A model generated the notes under the pieces. That model had not been told where the DNA came from. It searched no databases and was given only the letters and a program-made list of their open reading frames with translations. A stretch of 64,000 nucleotides of DNA from Gammaproteobacteria bacterium (GTDB lineage Bacteria; Pseudomonadota; Gammaproteobacteria; HK1): positions 1-64,000 of the forward strand of contig JAJEAD010000076.1 of NCBI GenBank assembly GCA_022824305.1. The letters run 5' to 3'. The translations under genes were made by a program, and so were the position numbers. How positions within the stretch are numbered: the stretch's first letter is position 1; each line of letters opens with the position of its first letter. Below, piece by piece: positions 43,289 to 52,623 of this stretch.

Positions 43289-43753
43289 ATGAAGCGCACG
43301 ATCATCGGCTTTCACCGCGACGAGGAAGGCGACTGGGTCGCGGAACTCGATTGCGGGCACGGCCAGCACGTGCGGCACCGGCCTCCCTTCGTGAGCCGAC
43401 CCTGGGTGACGAGCGCGGAGGGGCGCGAGTCGATGCTCGGCCGGGAGCTCGACTGCCTGCGCTGCGACCGGATGGAGTGGCCGGAGAACTACGAATCGCA
43501 TCGCCGGACGCCGGACTTCGACGAGGGAAGCGTGCCCGCGGGGCTCCGCTCCGACCACACCACGAAGCGAGGCACGTGGGCCCGCATCCGGGTGCTCTCG
43601 GGTGCGCTTCGCTACCACGTCGGCGCCCCGATCGAGCGGTCATTCCGTATCAATCCCGCTTCCCCTGCGGTCATCGTCCCGGAGGTGCCGCACCGGGTGG
43701 AAACGGAGGGACCGGTGCGCTTCTTCGTCGAGTTCTATCGGAGGCGAAAGTAG
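43289..43753 (+). CDS. DUF3565-DUF1971 fusion protein
   Basis: This 154-residue protein joins two small domains. Residues 1-65 match DUF3565, with KRTIIGFHRDEEGDWVAELD, CGHGQHVRHRPPFVSRPWV and a C-terminal CLRC; the Cys and His residues suggest a metal site. Residues 72-154 match DUF1971/TehB-like cupin-type domains, with TPDFDEGSVPAGLRSDHTTK, TWARIRVLSGALRY and VIVPEVPHRVE. The DUF1971 half is associated with tellurite resistance proteins, but its function is unproven. Start ATG 43289. The gene lies 92 bases after the nitroreductase and may be redox- or metal-stress related. Confidence 0.85.
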   Translation: MKRTIIGFHRDEEGDWVAELDCGHGQHVRHRPPFVSRPWVTSAEGRESMLGRELDCLRCDRMEWPENYESHRRTPDFDEGSVPAGLRSDHTTKRGTWARIRVLSGALRYHVGAPIERSFRINPASPAVIVPEVPHRVETEGPVRFFVEFYRRRK

Positions 43754-44222
43754 ATTCGGCTCATCCTCTCGACGATCGACAGCAAACTGTTGACCACCTG
43801 GAAGTTCAGCTCATGAGGAGCTCAGCGAAGCCATTGCTCCCGCCGCCAGCCGGTACCCGTGCGGGGCGATGTTCATGCTGCGGTGAGCCGGCTCTTGGAA
43901 GTTGCCGGTGTGTGGGTTTTGAGACCAACGCACCGCAGGGCGTCCCAATCGCGCTTCCTGACCGCTCAAGCTATCGGGCGATGAAAGCCGTTGTGCAACC
44001 GGTGTTTAGCCCAAGCGACGCTTGAGCGATCGCCAGCGGACTCCCCTCGCCCCGGTCTTCGGTCGGATGTATCGGCCGGCGGACGACTCCCCTGACGTGG
44101 CGGCAACCCCCGAGACCATTGCCGGCGGAACCAGGGCGCTTGCCATGGGGAAGCACGGGTATACTCGTTCGTCTCGACGGGGCCGGCGTCTCGCCGATGT
44201 CCCGGCTCAAGGGGAGCGTGGG
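43754..44222. other. Unassigned 469-base segment before the DUF1989 pair
   Basis: No gene is supported here. The first 250 bases are less GC-rich than the surroundings. A minus-strand frame at about 43743-43830 reads ELNFQVVNSLLSIVERMSRI, which looks protein-like but is short, lacks a start and matches nothing I recognise. I looked for a guanidine (ykkC) riboswitch, common before DUF1989 pairs, and did not see its conserved motifs. Confidence 0.35.
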
Positions 44223-44816
44223 ATGGGTGAGCTTAGGGGCTCCGAGCGCGGGATCCTGACGGAGCTCGACCGGCATCCTCTCGAGTCGGGCGAGGGTCTC
44301 GTGGCGGAGGTCTCCCGCGGCAGCTACCTGGTTGCGGACGTCGAGCGCGAGGCCACCCGGCTGTACCTCGTCCTGCTGTCCCGCGGGGACCCGGCCGAAC
44401 GACTCTCGCTGGCCCATACCCGGATCGCACAGGGCCACCTCTTCCTCGGGCCGATGTCGAATCTCGTCAGCAATCGACGGCGGGTGCTCGCCCGGATCTG
44501 CGAGGACGACGTCAGGGCCCACGACATCCTCTCGAGCTGCGGCGCCGACCTGAGTCTGCCCCCCGGTCTCGTCGACACGCTCGAGAGAAACGGCATCCCC
44601 GAGTGGTCGCTGCCGGACGGCGTGGACTTCTTCTCACCGGTCGAGGTCCGGCCCGATGGCTCGCTGGTCACCGCTCCCTCGCGGGCGCGGCGGGGCGACC
44701 GGCTGGCGCTGCTCATGGCCGAGGACGTGCGGTGCGTAATGCTGGTCCGCGCGGGAGCGCTCACCCTCAGCGTCCGTGCGCGCATGGTGCCCTACGGAGC
44801 GGATCGCAATGCCTGA
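44223..44816 (+). CDS. DUF1989 (urea carboxylase-associated type) protein, first copy
   Basis: This 197-residue DUF1989 protein has the family blocks VADVEREATRLYLVLLSRGD, ERLSLAHTRIAQGHLFLGPM, a metal-site region VRAHDILSSCGADL, and the C-terminal FSPVEVRPDGSLVTAPSRAR with GDRLALLMAEDVRCVM. DUF1989 proteins pair with urea/guanidine carboxylase systems and include carboxyguanidine deiminase subunits CgdA and CgdB. GGGGAG before the ATG at 44223 sets the start. It overlaps the next DUF1989 gene by 8 bases, as expected for a heteromeric pair. No urea or guanidine carboxylase gene is in the window, so a guanidine role is possible but unsupported by context. Confidence 0.82.
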   Translation: MGELRGSERGILTELDRHPLESGEGLVAEVSRGSYLVADVEREATRLYLVLLSRGDPAERLSLAHTRIAQGHLFLGPMSNLVSNRRRVLARICEDDVRAHDILSSCGADLSLPPGLVDTLERNGIPEWSLPDGVDFFSPVEVRPDGSLVTAPSRARRGDRLALLMAEDVRCVMLVRAGALTLSVRARMVPYGADRNA

Positions 44817-45429
44817 GCAGACGAGAATCCGGGTTCCCGCGAACGAGGGGCGGTCCTTCCGGGTGCGGGCCGGGGAGATACTGACCATCGTGGACATCGA
44901 GGGTCGCCAGATCGGGGACCTGGTCTTCTTCTCCGCCGCGGACCCTCACGAGCGGCTGTCGACGAGCTGCACCCGGGCCCGGTGCGGCCGTCTCCAGGTG
45001 CGCGAGGGCGATCCCCTGTTCAGCACGCGGGGCCGGCCGATGGCCACCATCGTCGAGGACCGGGTCGGAGCCCACGACATCGTCTCTCACCCCTGCGACA
45101 AGGGCCGCTACGAGCTCGACTTTCACGTGATCGGGCACCCGAGCTGCACCGAGAACCTGGTCGGCGCGCTCCGCGAGATCGGGCTCGAAGACTGGTGGCT
45201 TCCGGATCCCTTCAATGTCTTCATGAACACGGTGTTTCTCGAGGACGGGCGCTACTTCACCGAAGCGGCGATCTCCCGGGCGGGCGATCGGATCGTCATG
45301 AGGGCCGAGATGGACCTCATCGGCGCCCTCTCCGCCTGCCCCCAGGATCTCTATCCCGCCAACGGGTACCGGATCACGGACCTCGAGGTGATCGTCGGCG
45401 ACACCAACGAGCACATGGGACAGCGCTGA
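44809..45429 (+). CDS. DUF1989 (urea carboxylase-associated type) protein, second copy
   Basis: This 206-residue partner of the preceding gene contains GEILTIVDIEGRQIGDLVFF, ERLSTSCTRARCGRLQVREG, HDIVSHPCDKGRYELDF followed by SCTENL (likely metal-binding His/Cys), and DPFNVFMNTVFLEDG. The C-terminal ALSACPQDLYPANG block is the family's most conserved end. The ATG at 44809 overlaps the stop of the first copy. The second copy conserves more of the Cys/His set than the first, which fits a catalytic plus an accessory subunit. Confidence 0.85.
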   Translation: MPEQTRIRVPANEGRSFRVRAGEILTIVDIEGRQIGDLVFFSAADPHERLSTSCTRARCGRLQVREGDPLFSTRGRPMATIVEDRVGAHDIVSHPCDKGRYELDFHVIGHPSCTENLVGALREIGLEDWWLPDPFNVFMNTVFLEDGRYFTEAAISRAGDRIVMRAEMDLIGALSACPQDLYPANGYRITDLEVIVGDTNEHMGQR

Positions 45430-45544
45430 GCCGCCGGGCTCGCGAGAGGTGCCGCCAGCCCGGCGACGGGGTGCCGCGAGCGGCGGGCAGGGGCCACGCG
45501 CCCCTCGTGAGCCAGGCAGGGTCGGACACCCGGCGGAGTCGCGT

Positions 45545-45928
45545 TCAACGCACTCCCGAGGCGCGAGTCAGGCGTTCCACCCGCGGCATGACCTTCGCCG
45601 CGAAGGCGCGGATCACGTCCTCGACGCTCTCTCCTTCGACGCGGTGGGGACGGATGGTGACGCTGCCGACCTCGGGGCGGAGCACGCGTGCGAGCTGGCG
45701 CGCCATCTGTTCGGCATCGCCGGATTCGCCCTCCTTCGCGCTCGAGCGGGCGTACTCGGGCGCTCCCCCGATCACCCAGTCCTCGCGGGCGAAGCAGTCG
45801 AAGAGAACATTGCACGCTTCCCGCTGCGAGCCTGCCACCCGCACCAGCGCGTCCGTGATCGCCTCCGCAATCTCGCGCTTCTGCTCGCGGCTGCGGCCTT
45901 CGTAGAACGACACTCTCACCACCGGCAT
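45545..45928 (-). CDS. 4-oxalocrotonate tautomerase-family protein with C-terminal extension
   Basis: This 127-residue protein begins MPVVRVSFYEGRSREQKREI. After removal of Met, Pro1 would be the catalytic base of the tautomerase superfamily. NVLFDCFAREDWVIGG near residue 40 closes the beta-alpha-beta unit. Residues from about 62 form an extra segment with PEVGSVTIRP and a helix EDVIRAFAAKVM, so it is twice the length of classic 4-OT but shorter than fused forms. It diverges from the BenE gene with 390 bases between. Keto-enol isomerisation of an aromatic breakdown product is the likely role. Confidence 0.8.
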   Translation of the reverse strand: MPVVRVSFYEGRSREQKREIAEAITDALVRVAGSQREACNVLFDCFAREDWVIGGAPEYARSSAKEGESGDAEQMARQLARVLRPEVGSVTIRPHRVEGESVEDVIRAFAAKVMPRVERLTRASGVR

Positions 45929-46318
45929 GTTCCACTCCCCTTAGCAATGCACACCGGCCAGGCCAGGCCCGCGGGCATGCTGATCGAGACCCGGGCGCGA
46001 TTCAAGCGGGACGGGTTCATCGAAAACTCGCCGTGAATGCGCGGAGCGAGCCAAGCCTCAAGGTCTCGGCTCGAGGCGTCGCATTCCACGAGCCTGCGTC
46101 CGCCGTCGCCGGCCCTTGACGCATGGACGCCCCCTGCCTCACCGTCCCCGCCCTTCGGAGCACATCGACGTGTCACGGCTCGCCGGGGACGCCCGGGCGC
46201 CCGGTATCCATCAGCGCGCGCGGCGCCTCGTACCGGCCGCCGGCCGGGCCGCCACGGAATCCGGCGTCGAAGGTGCCACGGCGCTCCGAGTGAAGCAGTG
46301 GTCAGGGAGGGATGCGCA
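45929..46318. other. Divergent intergenic region, tautomerase / BenE gene
   Basis: No operator or promoter could be assigned in these 390 bases. GGAGGGATGCGCA immediately before the BenE ATG at 46319 is a good ribosome-binding site. Long frames here lack homology. Confidence 0.4.
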
Positions 46319-47533
46319 ATGTCGATGACGAAGGGTGAAAGGCCGGGGGACGCCGCGTCGCGGGCCTTCTCGCTCCCGGCCTTCGCGTCGGGGCTGCTCG
46401 CATCCTTCGTCGGCTTCGCCAGCTCTTTCGCGGTCGTCGTCCAGGGACTGAGAGCGGTCGGCGCTTCGCCCGAGGAAGCCGCATCGGGACTCATGGCGGC
46501 GTCGGTATCCATGGGCGTGTGCGCGATCATCCTGAGCCTCCGGACCGGCATGCCGGTAAGCGTTGCATGGTCCACCCCCGGCGCCGCCTTTCTCGCCACG
46601 CTGAGCGTCCCCGAGGGAGGCTTCCCGGTGGCGGTGGGGGCCTTCGTGGTCACCGCGATGCTGGTCATCCTGTCCGGGCTGTGGAAGCAGCTCGGGCGGG
46701 CCATCTCCGCCATCCCCGTTCCCCTGGCGAGCGCCATGCTCGCGGGTGTCATCCTCCCGCTCTGTCTCGCGCCCTTCGAGGCCATCGCCCAGTTTCCCGT
46801 CCTCGGTCTCGCGGTGTTCCTCACCTGGGTGGTCATGTCGAGGATCAACCGGCTCCTCGCGGTGCCGGTCGCGGTGCTCGTCGCCGTCCTCCTCATCGCG
46901 CTCGGCCCCGACTTCGAAGGCGTTGGAGGAGTGGCGCTCTGGGTCGAGCCGACCCTCGTGGTGCCGAGCTTCACGCTGTCGGCGGTGATCGGCATCTCGG
47001 TGCCCCTATTCATCATCACCATGGCTTCCCAGAACATCACCGGCATGGCGGTCCTGTCCACGTTCGGATTCAAGCCGGACGCCGGCTCCATGTTCCGATG
47101 GACGGGGGCCTTCAGCCTGATCGCCGCCCCCTTCGGCAGCCACGCCGTCAACCTCGCCGCGATCACCGCCGCCATCTGCGCCGGAGATGAGGCCCACCCC
47201 GAGCCGTCGCGGCGCTACTGGTCGGCGGTGGTCGCGGGCATCGCCTACGTCGGGTGGGGGCTGACCGCCGCGGTGGCGGTCTCGTTCATCAACGTCTCTC
47301 CGCCCATTCTCATCGAGGCAGTGGCGGGACTCGCGCTGCTCGGAGCGCTCGCGGCGTCACTGGTTACGGCGCTCTCCGTCGAGGCGGACCGAGTCGCCGC
47401 GCTGATCGCATTCCTGGTCACCGCATCCGGGGTGACCTTCTTCGGGATAAGCGGCGCGTTCTGGGGATTGCTCGCCGGCGGCGCGCTGTACCTGTGGGAC
47501 CACCGGCGGGACGCGGCGAAGCGCTCGGCTTGA
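46319..47533 (+). CDS. BenE-family benzoate/xanthine-uracil type permease
   Basis: This 404-residue integral membrane transporter matches the BenE family, related to the nucleobase-ascorbate permeases. About twelve hydrophobic helices are visible. Family landmarks are GFASSFAVVVQGLRAVGASP, TGMPVSVAWSTPGAAFLAT, ASQNITGMAVLSTFGFKPDA and APFGSHAVNLAAITAAICAG. It probably imports an aromatic acid by proton symport. The ATG at 46319 is well placed. It is opposite a tautomerase, which fits import and processing of an aromatic or unsaturated acid. No ring hydroxylase is nearby. Confidence 0.88.
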   Translation: MSMTKGERPGDAASRAFSLPAFASGLLASFVGFASSFAVVVQGLRAVGASPEEAASGLMAASVSMGVCAIILSLRTGMPVSVAWSTPGAAFLATLSVPEGGFPVAVGAFVVTAMLVILSGLWKQLGRAISAIPVPLASAMLAGVILPLCLAPFEAIAQFPVLGLAVFLTWVVMSRINRLLAVPVAVLVAVLLIALGPDFEGVGGVALWVEPTLVVPSFTLSAVIGISVPLFIITMASQNITGMAVLSTFGFKPDAGSMFRWTGAFSLIAAPFGSHAVNLAAITAAICAGDEAHPEPSRRYWSAVVAGIAYVGWGLTAAVAVSFINVSPPILIEAVAGLALLGALAASLVTALSVEADRVAALIAFLVTASGVTFFGISGAFWGLLAGGALYLWDHRRDAAKRSA

Positions 47534-47752
47534 CACCGAAGAGTCCCCGTGTCGCGGGCTTCGGTCGAGGCGAGCCGCTTGCGATCCTGCCCGGCTGCGG
47601 TAGCCTTGACCTTCCGGTTCACCCGTCGCCCGGAGCGCCAGGCGCAGCATCCGTCTCCCTTCCAGGCGAGCCGACCCGCTCTCTCAGTCCGGTGGCGCCA
47701 ATGCTTGAGCCCGGTCGGCTGCTCGCCCTGAGGCGGGACAGGAGAACGCCCC

Positions 47753-48565
47753 ATGAAGCTCGACCCCCAGCAACTCGCCCGATTCGACGAGGAGGGCTAC
47801 GTCTTCATCCCCTCGGTGTTCAGCCCGGACGAGGTCGCGGTGCTCAGGTCCGCCGCCGACGAGGTCTACGCCATGGACCGCGAAGAGGTGTGGCGCGAGT
47901 CGAGCGGGGTGGCGCGCACCGCCTTCGCCGCCCACCGCTACCACGAGGCGTTTCGGAGGCTCGGCCGCCATCCGCGCCTCATCGGCCCGGTGATGCAGAT
48001 TCTCGACGGACCGGTGTACATGCACCAGTACAAGGTGAACGCGAAGGCCGCCTTCGACGGCGAGGTCTGGCAGTGGCACCAGGACTACGGCACCTGGAGG
48101 CGCGACGACGAGATGCCCGCGCCGCGCGCGATGAACATTGCGGTCTTCGTGGACGACGTGACGGCGGCGAACGGGCCGCTGCTCCTTATCCCGGGCAGCC
48201 ACCGCCACGGCGTGGTCGAGGCGGGGCACGACCTCGAGACGACGAGCTATCCGTTGTGGACGCTCAGCCGGGAGAAGGTGGCGGAGCTCGCCGAACGCGG
48301 CGGCTGCGTGGCGCCCACCGGCCCGGGAGGGAGCCTGCTGCTCTTCTCATCGCTGATGGTGCATGCGAGCCCGCCCAACATCAGCCCCTTCGGGCGCACC
48401 ATCGTGTACCTCTCGCTGTGCCACGTCGAGAACCACATCCGGCGCTTCCGGCGCGCGGAGTGGATCGCCCACCGCGACTTCGCCCCCATCGAGCCGCTGG
48501 CCGACGACTGCTTCGACGAGCTCGTCGCCGCCCGCGCGGAAGCGAGAGCATCGGCCGCCGCATAG
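47753..48565 (+). CDS. PhyH-family dioxygenase with an ectoine-hydroxylase-like motif
   Basis: This 270-residue Fe(II)/2-oxoglutarate oxygenase has iron ligands His109 and Asp111 in WQWHQDYGTWRRDDEMPAPR and His204 in SSLMVHASPPN, and Arg215 for 2-oxoglutarate. The first motif strongly resembles the EctD signature (FxWHxDFxxWxxxDGMPxPR), and GPLLLIPGSHRHG follows as in EctD. The ectoine synthesis genes ectABC are absent, so EctD identity is not claimed; many PhyH enzymes share the motif. It begins at the ATG at 47753 and precedes an amidase (126-base gap, same strand), the second PhyH-amidase pair in the window. Confidence 0.87.
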   Translation: MKLDPQQLARFDEEGYVFIPSVFSPDEVAVLRSAADEVYAMDREEVWRESSGVARTAFAAHRYHEAFRRLGRHPRLIGPVMQILDGPVYMHQYKVNAKAAFDGEVWQWHQDYGTWRRDDEMPAPRAMNIAVFVDDVTAANGPLLLIPGSHRHGVVEAGHDLETTSYPLWTLSREKVAELAERGGCVAPTGPGGSLLLFSSLMVHASPPNISPFGRTIVYLSLCHVENHIRRFRRAEWIAHRDFAPIEPLADDCFDELVAARAEARASAAA

Positions 48566-48691
48566 CCATCAGATCACCGCGCCCTCCAGGCGACGGATCC
48601 GGGAGCGGAGCCCGTCGTGTCGAGGTGACCGGCGGGCGCACCAAAAGCGATGGCGGCGGCGCGAGCATCCACGGAACATGGAGAGCCCGAC

Positions 48692-50140
48692 ATGACGGAA
48701 ATCCACTACGAGCCGGCCACCCGGCTCATCTCACTGCTCGATGCGCGCGAGATCGGGGCGCGGGAGCTGCTCGATCACTTCCTCGCCCGGGTCGAGCGGC
48801 ACAATCCGTCGATCAACGCCCTCATCTGGCAGGATGTCGAGCGCGCGCGGGCGGAGGCGGATGCCTCGGACCGACGCCGCGCGGCGGGGGAGACCATCGG
48901 CCCCCTGGACGGCCTGCCGGTGACCGTCAAGGAGAGCTTCGACCTCGCGGGCGCGCCCACGACCTGGGGCGATCCGGAGCATCTCGACAACGTCGCGGGC
49001 ACGGACTCCGCCGTAGTCGAGAAGTACCGCGCCGCCGGCGCGGTGGTCTTCGGGAAGACCAATGTCCCCTTCATGCTGGGCGACTGGCAGAGCTTCAACG
49101 CGATCTACGGCACCTGCAGCAACCCCTGGGACCTCACCCGCAGCCCCGGCGGGTCGTCCGGCGGGTCGGCGGCGGCGCTCGCCGCGGGGCTCACCGGGCT
49201 GGAAACCGGCTCCGACATCGGGGCCTCCATCCGCAATCCGGCGCACTACTGCGGGGTGTTCGGCCACAAGCCGACCTGGGACATCGTCTCGGGCCGGGGC
49301 CAGTCGCTGCCCGGAGACTACGCCGCCACCGACATCGCCGTCGTCGGACCCCTGGCCCGGTCGGCGTCGGACCTGAAGCTCGCCTTCGACCTGCTCGCCG
49401 GCGCCGACGGTCCCGAGGCCCGGGGGTGGCGCCTCGACCTGCCGGGGCCGCGCCGGCAGCGCCTGCGGGATTACCGCGTGGGCGTCCTGCTGAGCGATCC
49501 CCAGGCCGAGGTGGAGCACGCCTACCAGGACGCCATCGCGTCGCTCGCGCGCTGGCTCGAGCGCGAAGGGGCGACGGTCGAGATGGATGCGAAGCCCGAG
49601 TTCGCCACCGGGGAGGCGATGGAGGTCTACACCATGCTTCTGCGCGCCGCGACGTCCAAGCGGATGAGCGATGCGATGATCGCGCAGGCACGCGAGGACT
49701 TGCGCCGGCTTCCGGAGGACGCGATTCCCTACCGGCGCCGGATGCTGGAAGCCCAGACCATGCTGCACCGGGACTGGCTCCGATGGAACGAGCGCCGCCA
49801 CGAGTTGATGGCCGGCTGGGAGAGGTGGTTCGAGACCTTCGATCTGCTGCTCTGCCCCGCCGCCTCCTCGCCGGCATTCCCCCACGACCAGGCGGGGGAG
49901 CGGCACGACCGGACGATCACCGTCAACGGGAAGACGCAGCCCGTCGTCGATCAGCTCTTCTGGGCCGGCTACCCCTGCGGCTACTACCTGCCCTCGACGG
50001 TCGCCCCCATCGGCCTGGCGGAAGGCCTGCCCGTCGGCATCCAGATTATCGGGCGCCGCTACGACGACCTGACCTGCCTGCACATGGCAGGGCTGATCGA
50101 GGAAGGCTACTGCCGTTTCACGCCGCCGCCGGGCTACTGA
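48692..50140 (+). CDS. Amidase (amidase signature family), third copy
   Basis: This 482-residue amidase has the triad Lys80 (PVTVKESFDL), cis-Ser155 (SPGGSSGGSAAALAAG) and Ser179 (GSDIGASIRNPAHYCG). The NPAHYCGVFGHKP segment places it with acylamide and indoleacetamide-type amidases. The C-terminal GYPCGYYLPSTVAPIGL and GLPVGIQIIGRRY are intact. GGAGAG precedes the ATG at 48692. It follows the EctD-like dioxygenase and could hydrolyse an amide made or unmasked by the hydroxylation. This is inference from adjacency. Confidence 0.9.
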   Translation: MTEIHYEPATRLISLLDAREIGARELLDHFLARVERHNPSINALIWQDVERARAEADASDRRRAAGETIGPLDGLPVTVKESFDLAGAPTTWGDPEHLDNVAGTDSAVVEKYRAAGAVVFGKTNVPFMLGDWQSFNAIYGTCSNPWDLTRSPGGSSGGSAAALAAGLTGLETGSDIGASIRNPAHYCGVFGHKPTWDIVSGRGQSLPGDYAATDIAVVGPLARSASDLKLAFDLLAGADGPEARGWRLDLPGPRRQRLRDYRVGVLLSDPQAEVEHAYQDAIASLARWLEREGATVEMDAKPEFATGEAMEVYTMLLRAATSKRMSDAMIAQAREDLRRLPEDAIPYRRRMLEAQTMLHRDWLRWNERRHELMAGWERWFETFDLLLCPAASSPAFPHDQAGERHDRTITVNGKTQPVVDQLFWAGYPCGYYLPSTVAPIGLAEGLPVGIQIIGRRYDDLTCLHMAGLIEEGYCRFTPPPGY

Positions 50141-50151
50141 ACCCGAATCAC

Positions 50152-50198
50152 GACGCTCGAGGCCGGGTTCTTCCGGGCCTCGGATGCACGCGAGCGTC
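50152..50198. terminator. Nested hairpin between convergent amidase and proW genes
   Basis: GACGCTCG (50152-50159) pairs with CGAGCGTC (50191-50198), enclosing an inner near-perfect stem around TTCTT (50159-50182). The structure is stable, symmetrical and between two convergent genes, so it may act in both directions. No T-run follows. Confidence 0.42.
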
Positions 50199-50302
50199 CT
50201 CTTCCGGATCGACATCGACAGCCGAACAGAGTGAGGAGGCCTCATTCCTCGAGCACGACGCAGGTCCCCGGTCGCGGGATCTGCGCTCGGGAGACTACGT
50301 CG

Positions 50303-51262
50303 TCATCGTGGCAGCGAAGGACCGATGCGCCGTTCCCGTGAGCCGAGAACCTTCAGCACCATGCCGGCCGGACCCTGCCGGAACCAGGGCACGTGGACAC
50401 GCCGGCGCCGTTCCTCGCCGACGGCCTGGGTGATCCGGTCGAGGACGATGGCGAGGATGACGATGCCGAGCCCGCCGACGGTGGCGAGCCCCATGTCGAG
50501 GCGCCCGATGCCCCGCAGCACCATCTGTCCCAGCCCGCCGACCGCGATCATGGACGCCACCACCACCATGGACAGCGACATCATCAGGGTCTGGTTGACC
50601 CCCGCCATGATGGTGGGCATCGCGAGCGGAAGCTGGACCTTGAGCAGGAGCTGAGCGGGCCGGGCGCCGAACGCGAGCGTCGCCTCCACCACGTCCGCCG
50701 GCACCTGGCGGATGCCGAGGTTGGTCAGGCGGATGACGGGCGGGATGGCGAAGACGATGGTCACGATGACCCCCGGCACGTTGCCGATGCCGAAGAGCAT
50801 CACCACCGGCACGAGGTACACGAAGGCGGGTATGGTCTGCATGCCGTCCAGCACCGGCCGGATGAAGGCCTGAAAGCGGTCGTTGCGCGCGGCGAGGATG
50901 CCGAGCGGGATCCCGAAGAGCAGGCAGATGACGAGCGCGGTGAACACGATCGACAGGGTGGTCATGGTCTGCGACCACACCCCGATGAGCCCGACCAGGA
51001 TCAGCGAGGCGATGGTCCCGATCGCGAGGCGTCCCCCCGCGATCTGCCATGCGACGAGCGCGAAGAAGACGATCATCAGCGTCGGAGGCACCGAGTTCAG
51101 GGCCCAGTCGAAGCCCTTCAGCATCTGGTCGATCGGCCACTTGATGGTCTGGAAGAGGGGGCGGTAGTTGTCGACGAGCCACCGAATACCCTGGTCCACC
51201 CAGCCGTCGAGGGGGATGAGGGTCTCCGCAAAGGGGTCGAGGAAGGTCGCTTCGCGGCTCAT
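50303..51262 (-). CDS. proW: Glycine betaine/proline ABC transporter permease
   Basis: This 319-residue permease matches ProW. Residues 35-60 hold the amphipathic pre-helix region [20 protein letters not shown], followed by six or more helices including [17 protein letters not shown]. The ProW core [40 protein letters not shown] and the EAA loop [24 protein letters not shown] are clear. It imports compatible solutes such as glycine betaine or related quaternary amines. Its ATG at 51262 overlaps the proV stop (ATGA). The binding-protein gene proX is on the opposite strand, unlike the usual proVWX order. Confidence 0.92.
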   Translation of the reverse strand: MSREATFLDPFAETLIPLDGWVDQGIRWLVDNYRPLFQTIKWPIDQMLKGFDWALNSVPPTLMIVFFALVAWQIAGGRLAIGTIASLILVGLIGVWSQTMTTLSIVFTALVICLLFGIPLGILAARNDRFQAFIRPVLDGMQTIPAFVYLVPVVMLFGIGNVPGVIVTIVFAIPPVIRLTNLGIRQVPADVVEATLAFGARPAQLLLKVQLPLAMPTIMAGVNQTLMMSLSMVVVASMIAVGGLGQMVLRGIGRLDMGLATVGGLGIVILAIVLDRITQAVGEERRRRVHVPWFRQGPAGMVLKVLGSRERRIGPSLPR

Positions 51263-52350
51263 GCCGGGGCCGCCTCGCTCCGGCCCTGAATGCCGCGCAG
51301 CAGGGCACGCTTGGTCACCACTCCGATCGCCTTGCCGTCGGCCTCGATTACCGTCGGAAGGTCGGTGTCGCAGGCGAGGTTCACGAGGTGGTCGAGGTCG
51401 ACGTCGGGCGGCGCCACGGGAGCGCCTTCGAGATCGCCGTCTCCGTTCGCCCGCCAGGCGTCGATGGGCTGCATCACGGTGTGCGCGTACACCAGCTTGA
51501 GGCGCGAGATGCCGGCCACGAAGTCGGCGACATAGTCGTCCCGGGGATTGGTGACAATGTCCTCGGGAGTGCCGATCTGCGCCAGCCGGCCGTCCTTCAT
51601 GATCGCGATGTGGTTGCCGAGCCGGATCGCCTCGTCGAGGTCATGGGTGATGAAGACCGTCGTTTTCCTCATCTTCTCCGCGAGGTCCAGGAACTGGTCC
51701 TGGAGCTGGCGCCGGATGAGGGGGTCGAGGGCGCTGAAGGGCTCGTCCATCAGCAGCACCTCCGGGTCGGCGGCGAGCGCCCGCGCGAGGCCCACCCGCT
51801 GCTTCATCCCGCCGGAGAGCTCGTCCGGGTAGTGATTCTCCCAGCCCGCGAGCTCGACCATGTGCAGGGCCCGCTCCGCGACTTCCGCCCGGGCCTTTCT
51901 CGGGACCTGGCGCAGCTCCAGGGCGAAGCCCACGTTGTCGCGCACGTTGCGGTGCGGGAGCAGCGCCATGTGCTGGAAGACCATCGCGATCCGGGTGGAG
52001 CGCAGGTGGCGAAGCTGCTCCTCGTCCAGCGCGCCCACGTCCTCGCCCTTGAAGAGCACGCGGCCATCGGTCGGCTCGATCAGCCGGTTGATGTGCCGCA
52101 CCAGGGTGGACTTGCCGCTGCCCGACAGGCCCATGATGCAGAAGATCTCCCCTTCGCCGACGCTGAAGGTGGCGTCCGCCACCCCCACGACGCAGTTCAG
52201 CCGGCTCAGGAGCTCGGTCTTGCCGAGTCCCTCCTCCTTCGCCGCGCGAAGCGCCTCCGCCGCGCGGTCCCCGAAGATCTTCCACAGGTTGCGGCACTCG
52301 ATGGGCGGCGGCGCGGCGGCGCTCGACAAAGACGGCTCGGCGCGGGGCAA
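51259..52350 (-). CDS. proV: Glycine betaine/proline ABC transporter ATPase
   Basis: This 363-residue ATPase has the ProV N-terminus ([14 protein letters not shown]). Walker A is GLSGSGKST (74-82), and [48 protein letters not shown] and the switch HDLDEA follow. After residue 270 only one CBS-like unit is recognisable ([20 protein letters not shown]), whereas E. coli ProV carries a tandem pair that senses ionic strength. Its gene is first in the minus-strand proV-proW unit and diverges from proX across 273 bases, where transcription signals must lie. Confidence 0.92.
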   Translation of the reverse strand: MPRAEPSLSSAAAPPPIECRNLWKIFGDRAAEALRAAKEEGLGKTELLSRLNCVVGVADATFSVGEGEIFCIMGLSGSGKSTLVRHINRLIEPTDGRVLFKGEDVGALDEEQLRHLRSTRIAMVFQHMALLPHRNVRDNVGFALELRQVPRKARAEVAERALHMVELAGWENHYPDELSGGMKQRVGLARALAADPEVLLMDEPFSALDPLIRRQLQDQFLDLAEKMRKTTVFITHDLDEAIRLGNHIAIMKDGRLAQIGTPEDIVTNPRDDYVADFVAGISRLKLVYAHTVMQPIDAWRANGDGDLEGAPVAPPDVDLDHLVNLACDTDLPTVIEADGKAIGVVTKRALLRGIQGRSEAAPA

Positions 52351-52623
52351 TGGCGGCCTCCCTGGTTCCGGGCGCTTCGCGGCAGTGGTATCCCGCGAAT
52401 CGCCGGGATCATCCTATCAGCAATCCGGAACCATCACCCGCCGGCAAGGGGCGAGTGAACGTGAAGCTGCAAACGGAGATAATGCCGGGGCACCGGCCAT
52501 TGCAGGCAGGCCATGCGGGCGTTGCCTGGGTCAGGAGACCGGCCGGTCAGGGGAGTCCTGGATGCCGCGGGAGGGGTGCGCCAACCCCGCGGGAATCTCT
52601 GAGCCAACCGGGAGAAGACGACC

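Noticed and set aside
44022..44222. Guanidine-I (ykkC) riboswitch before the DUF1989 genes
   Set aside because: The conserved CUAGGG-type and GGUCCGAGAG-type motifs are not seen. A covariance search would settle it.
47753..48565. Assignment of the PhyH protein as ectoine hydroxylase EctD
   Set aside because: The WHxDxxxW...MPxPR motif fits, but ectABC are absent and many PhyH proteins share it, so no gene symbol was given.
47254..50433. A 1059-codon open frame on the plus strand
   Set aside because: It runs in another frame through the BenE end, the PhyH gene and the third amidase. The Arg/Gly/Ala-rich translation has no domain.
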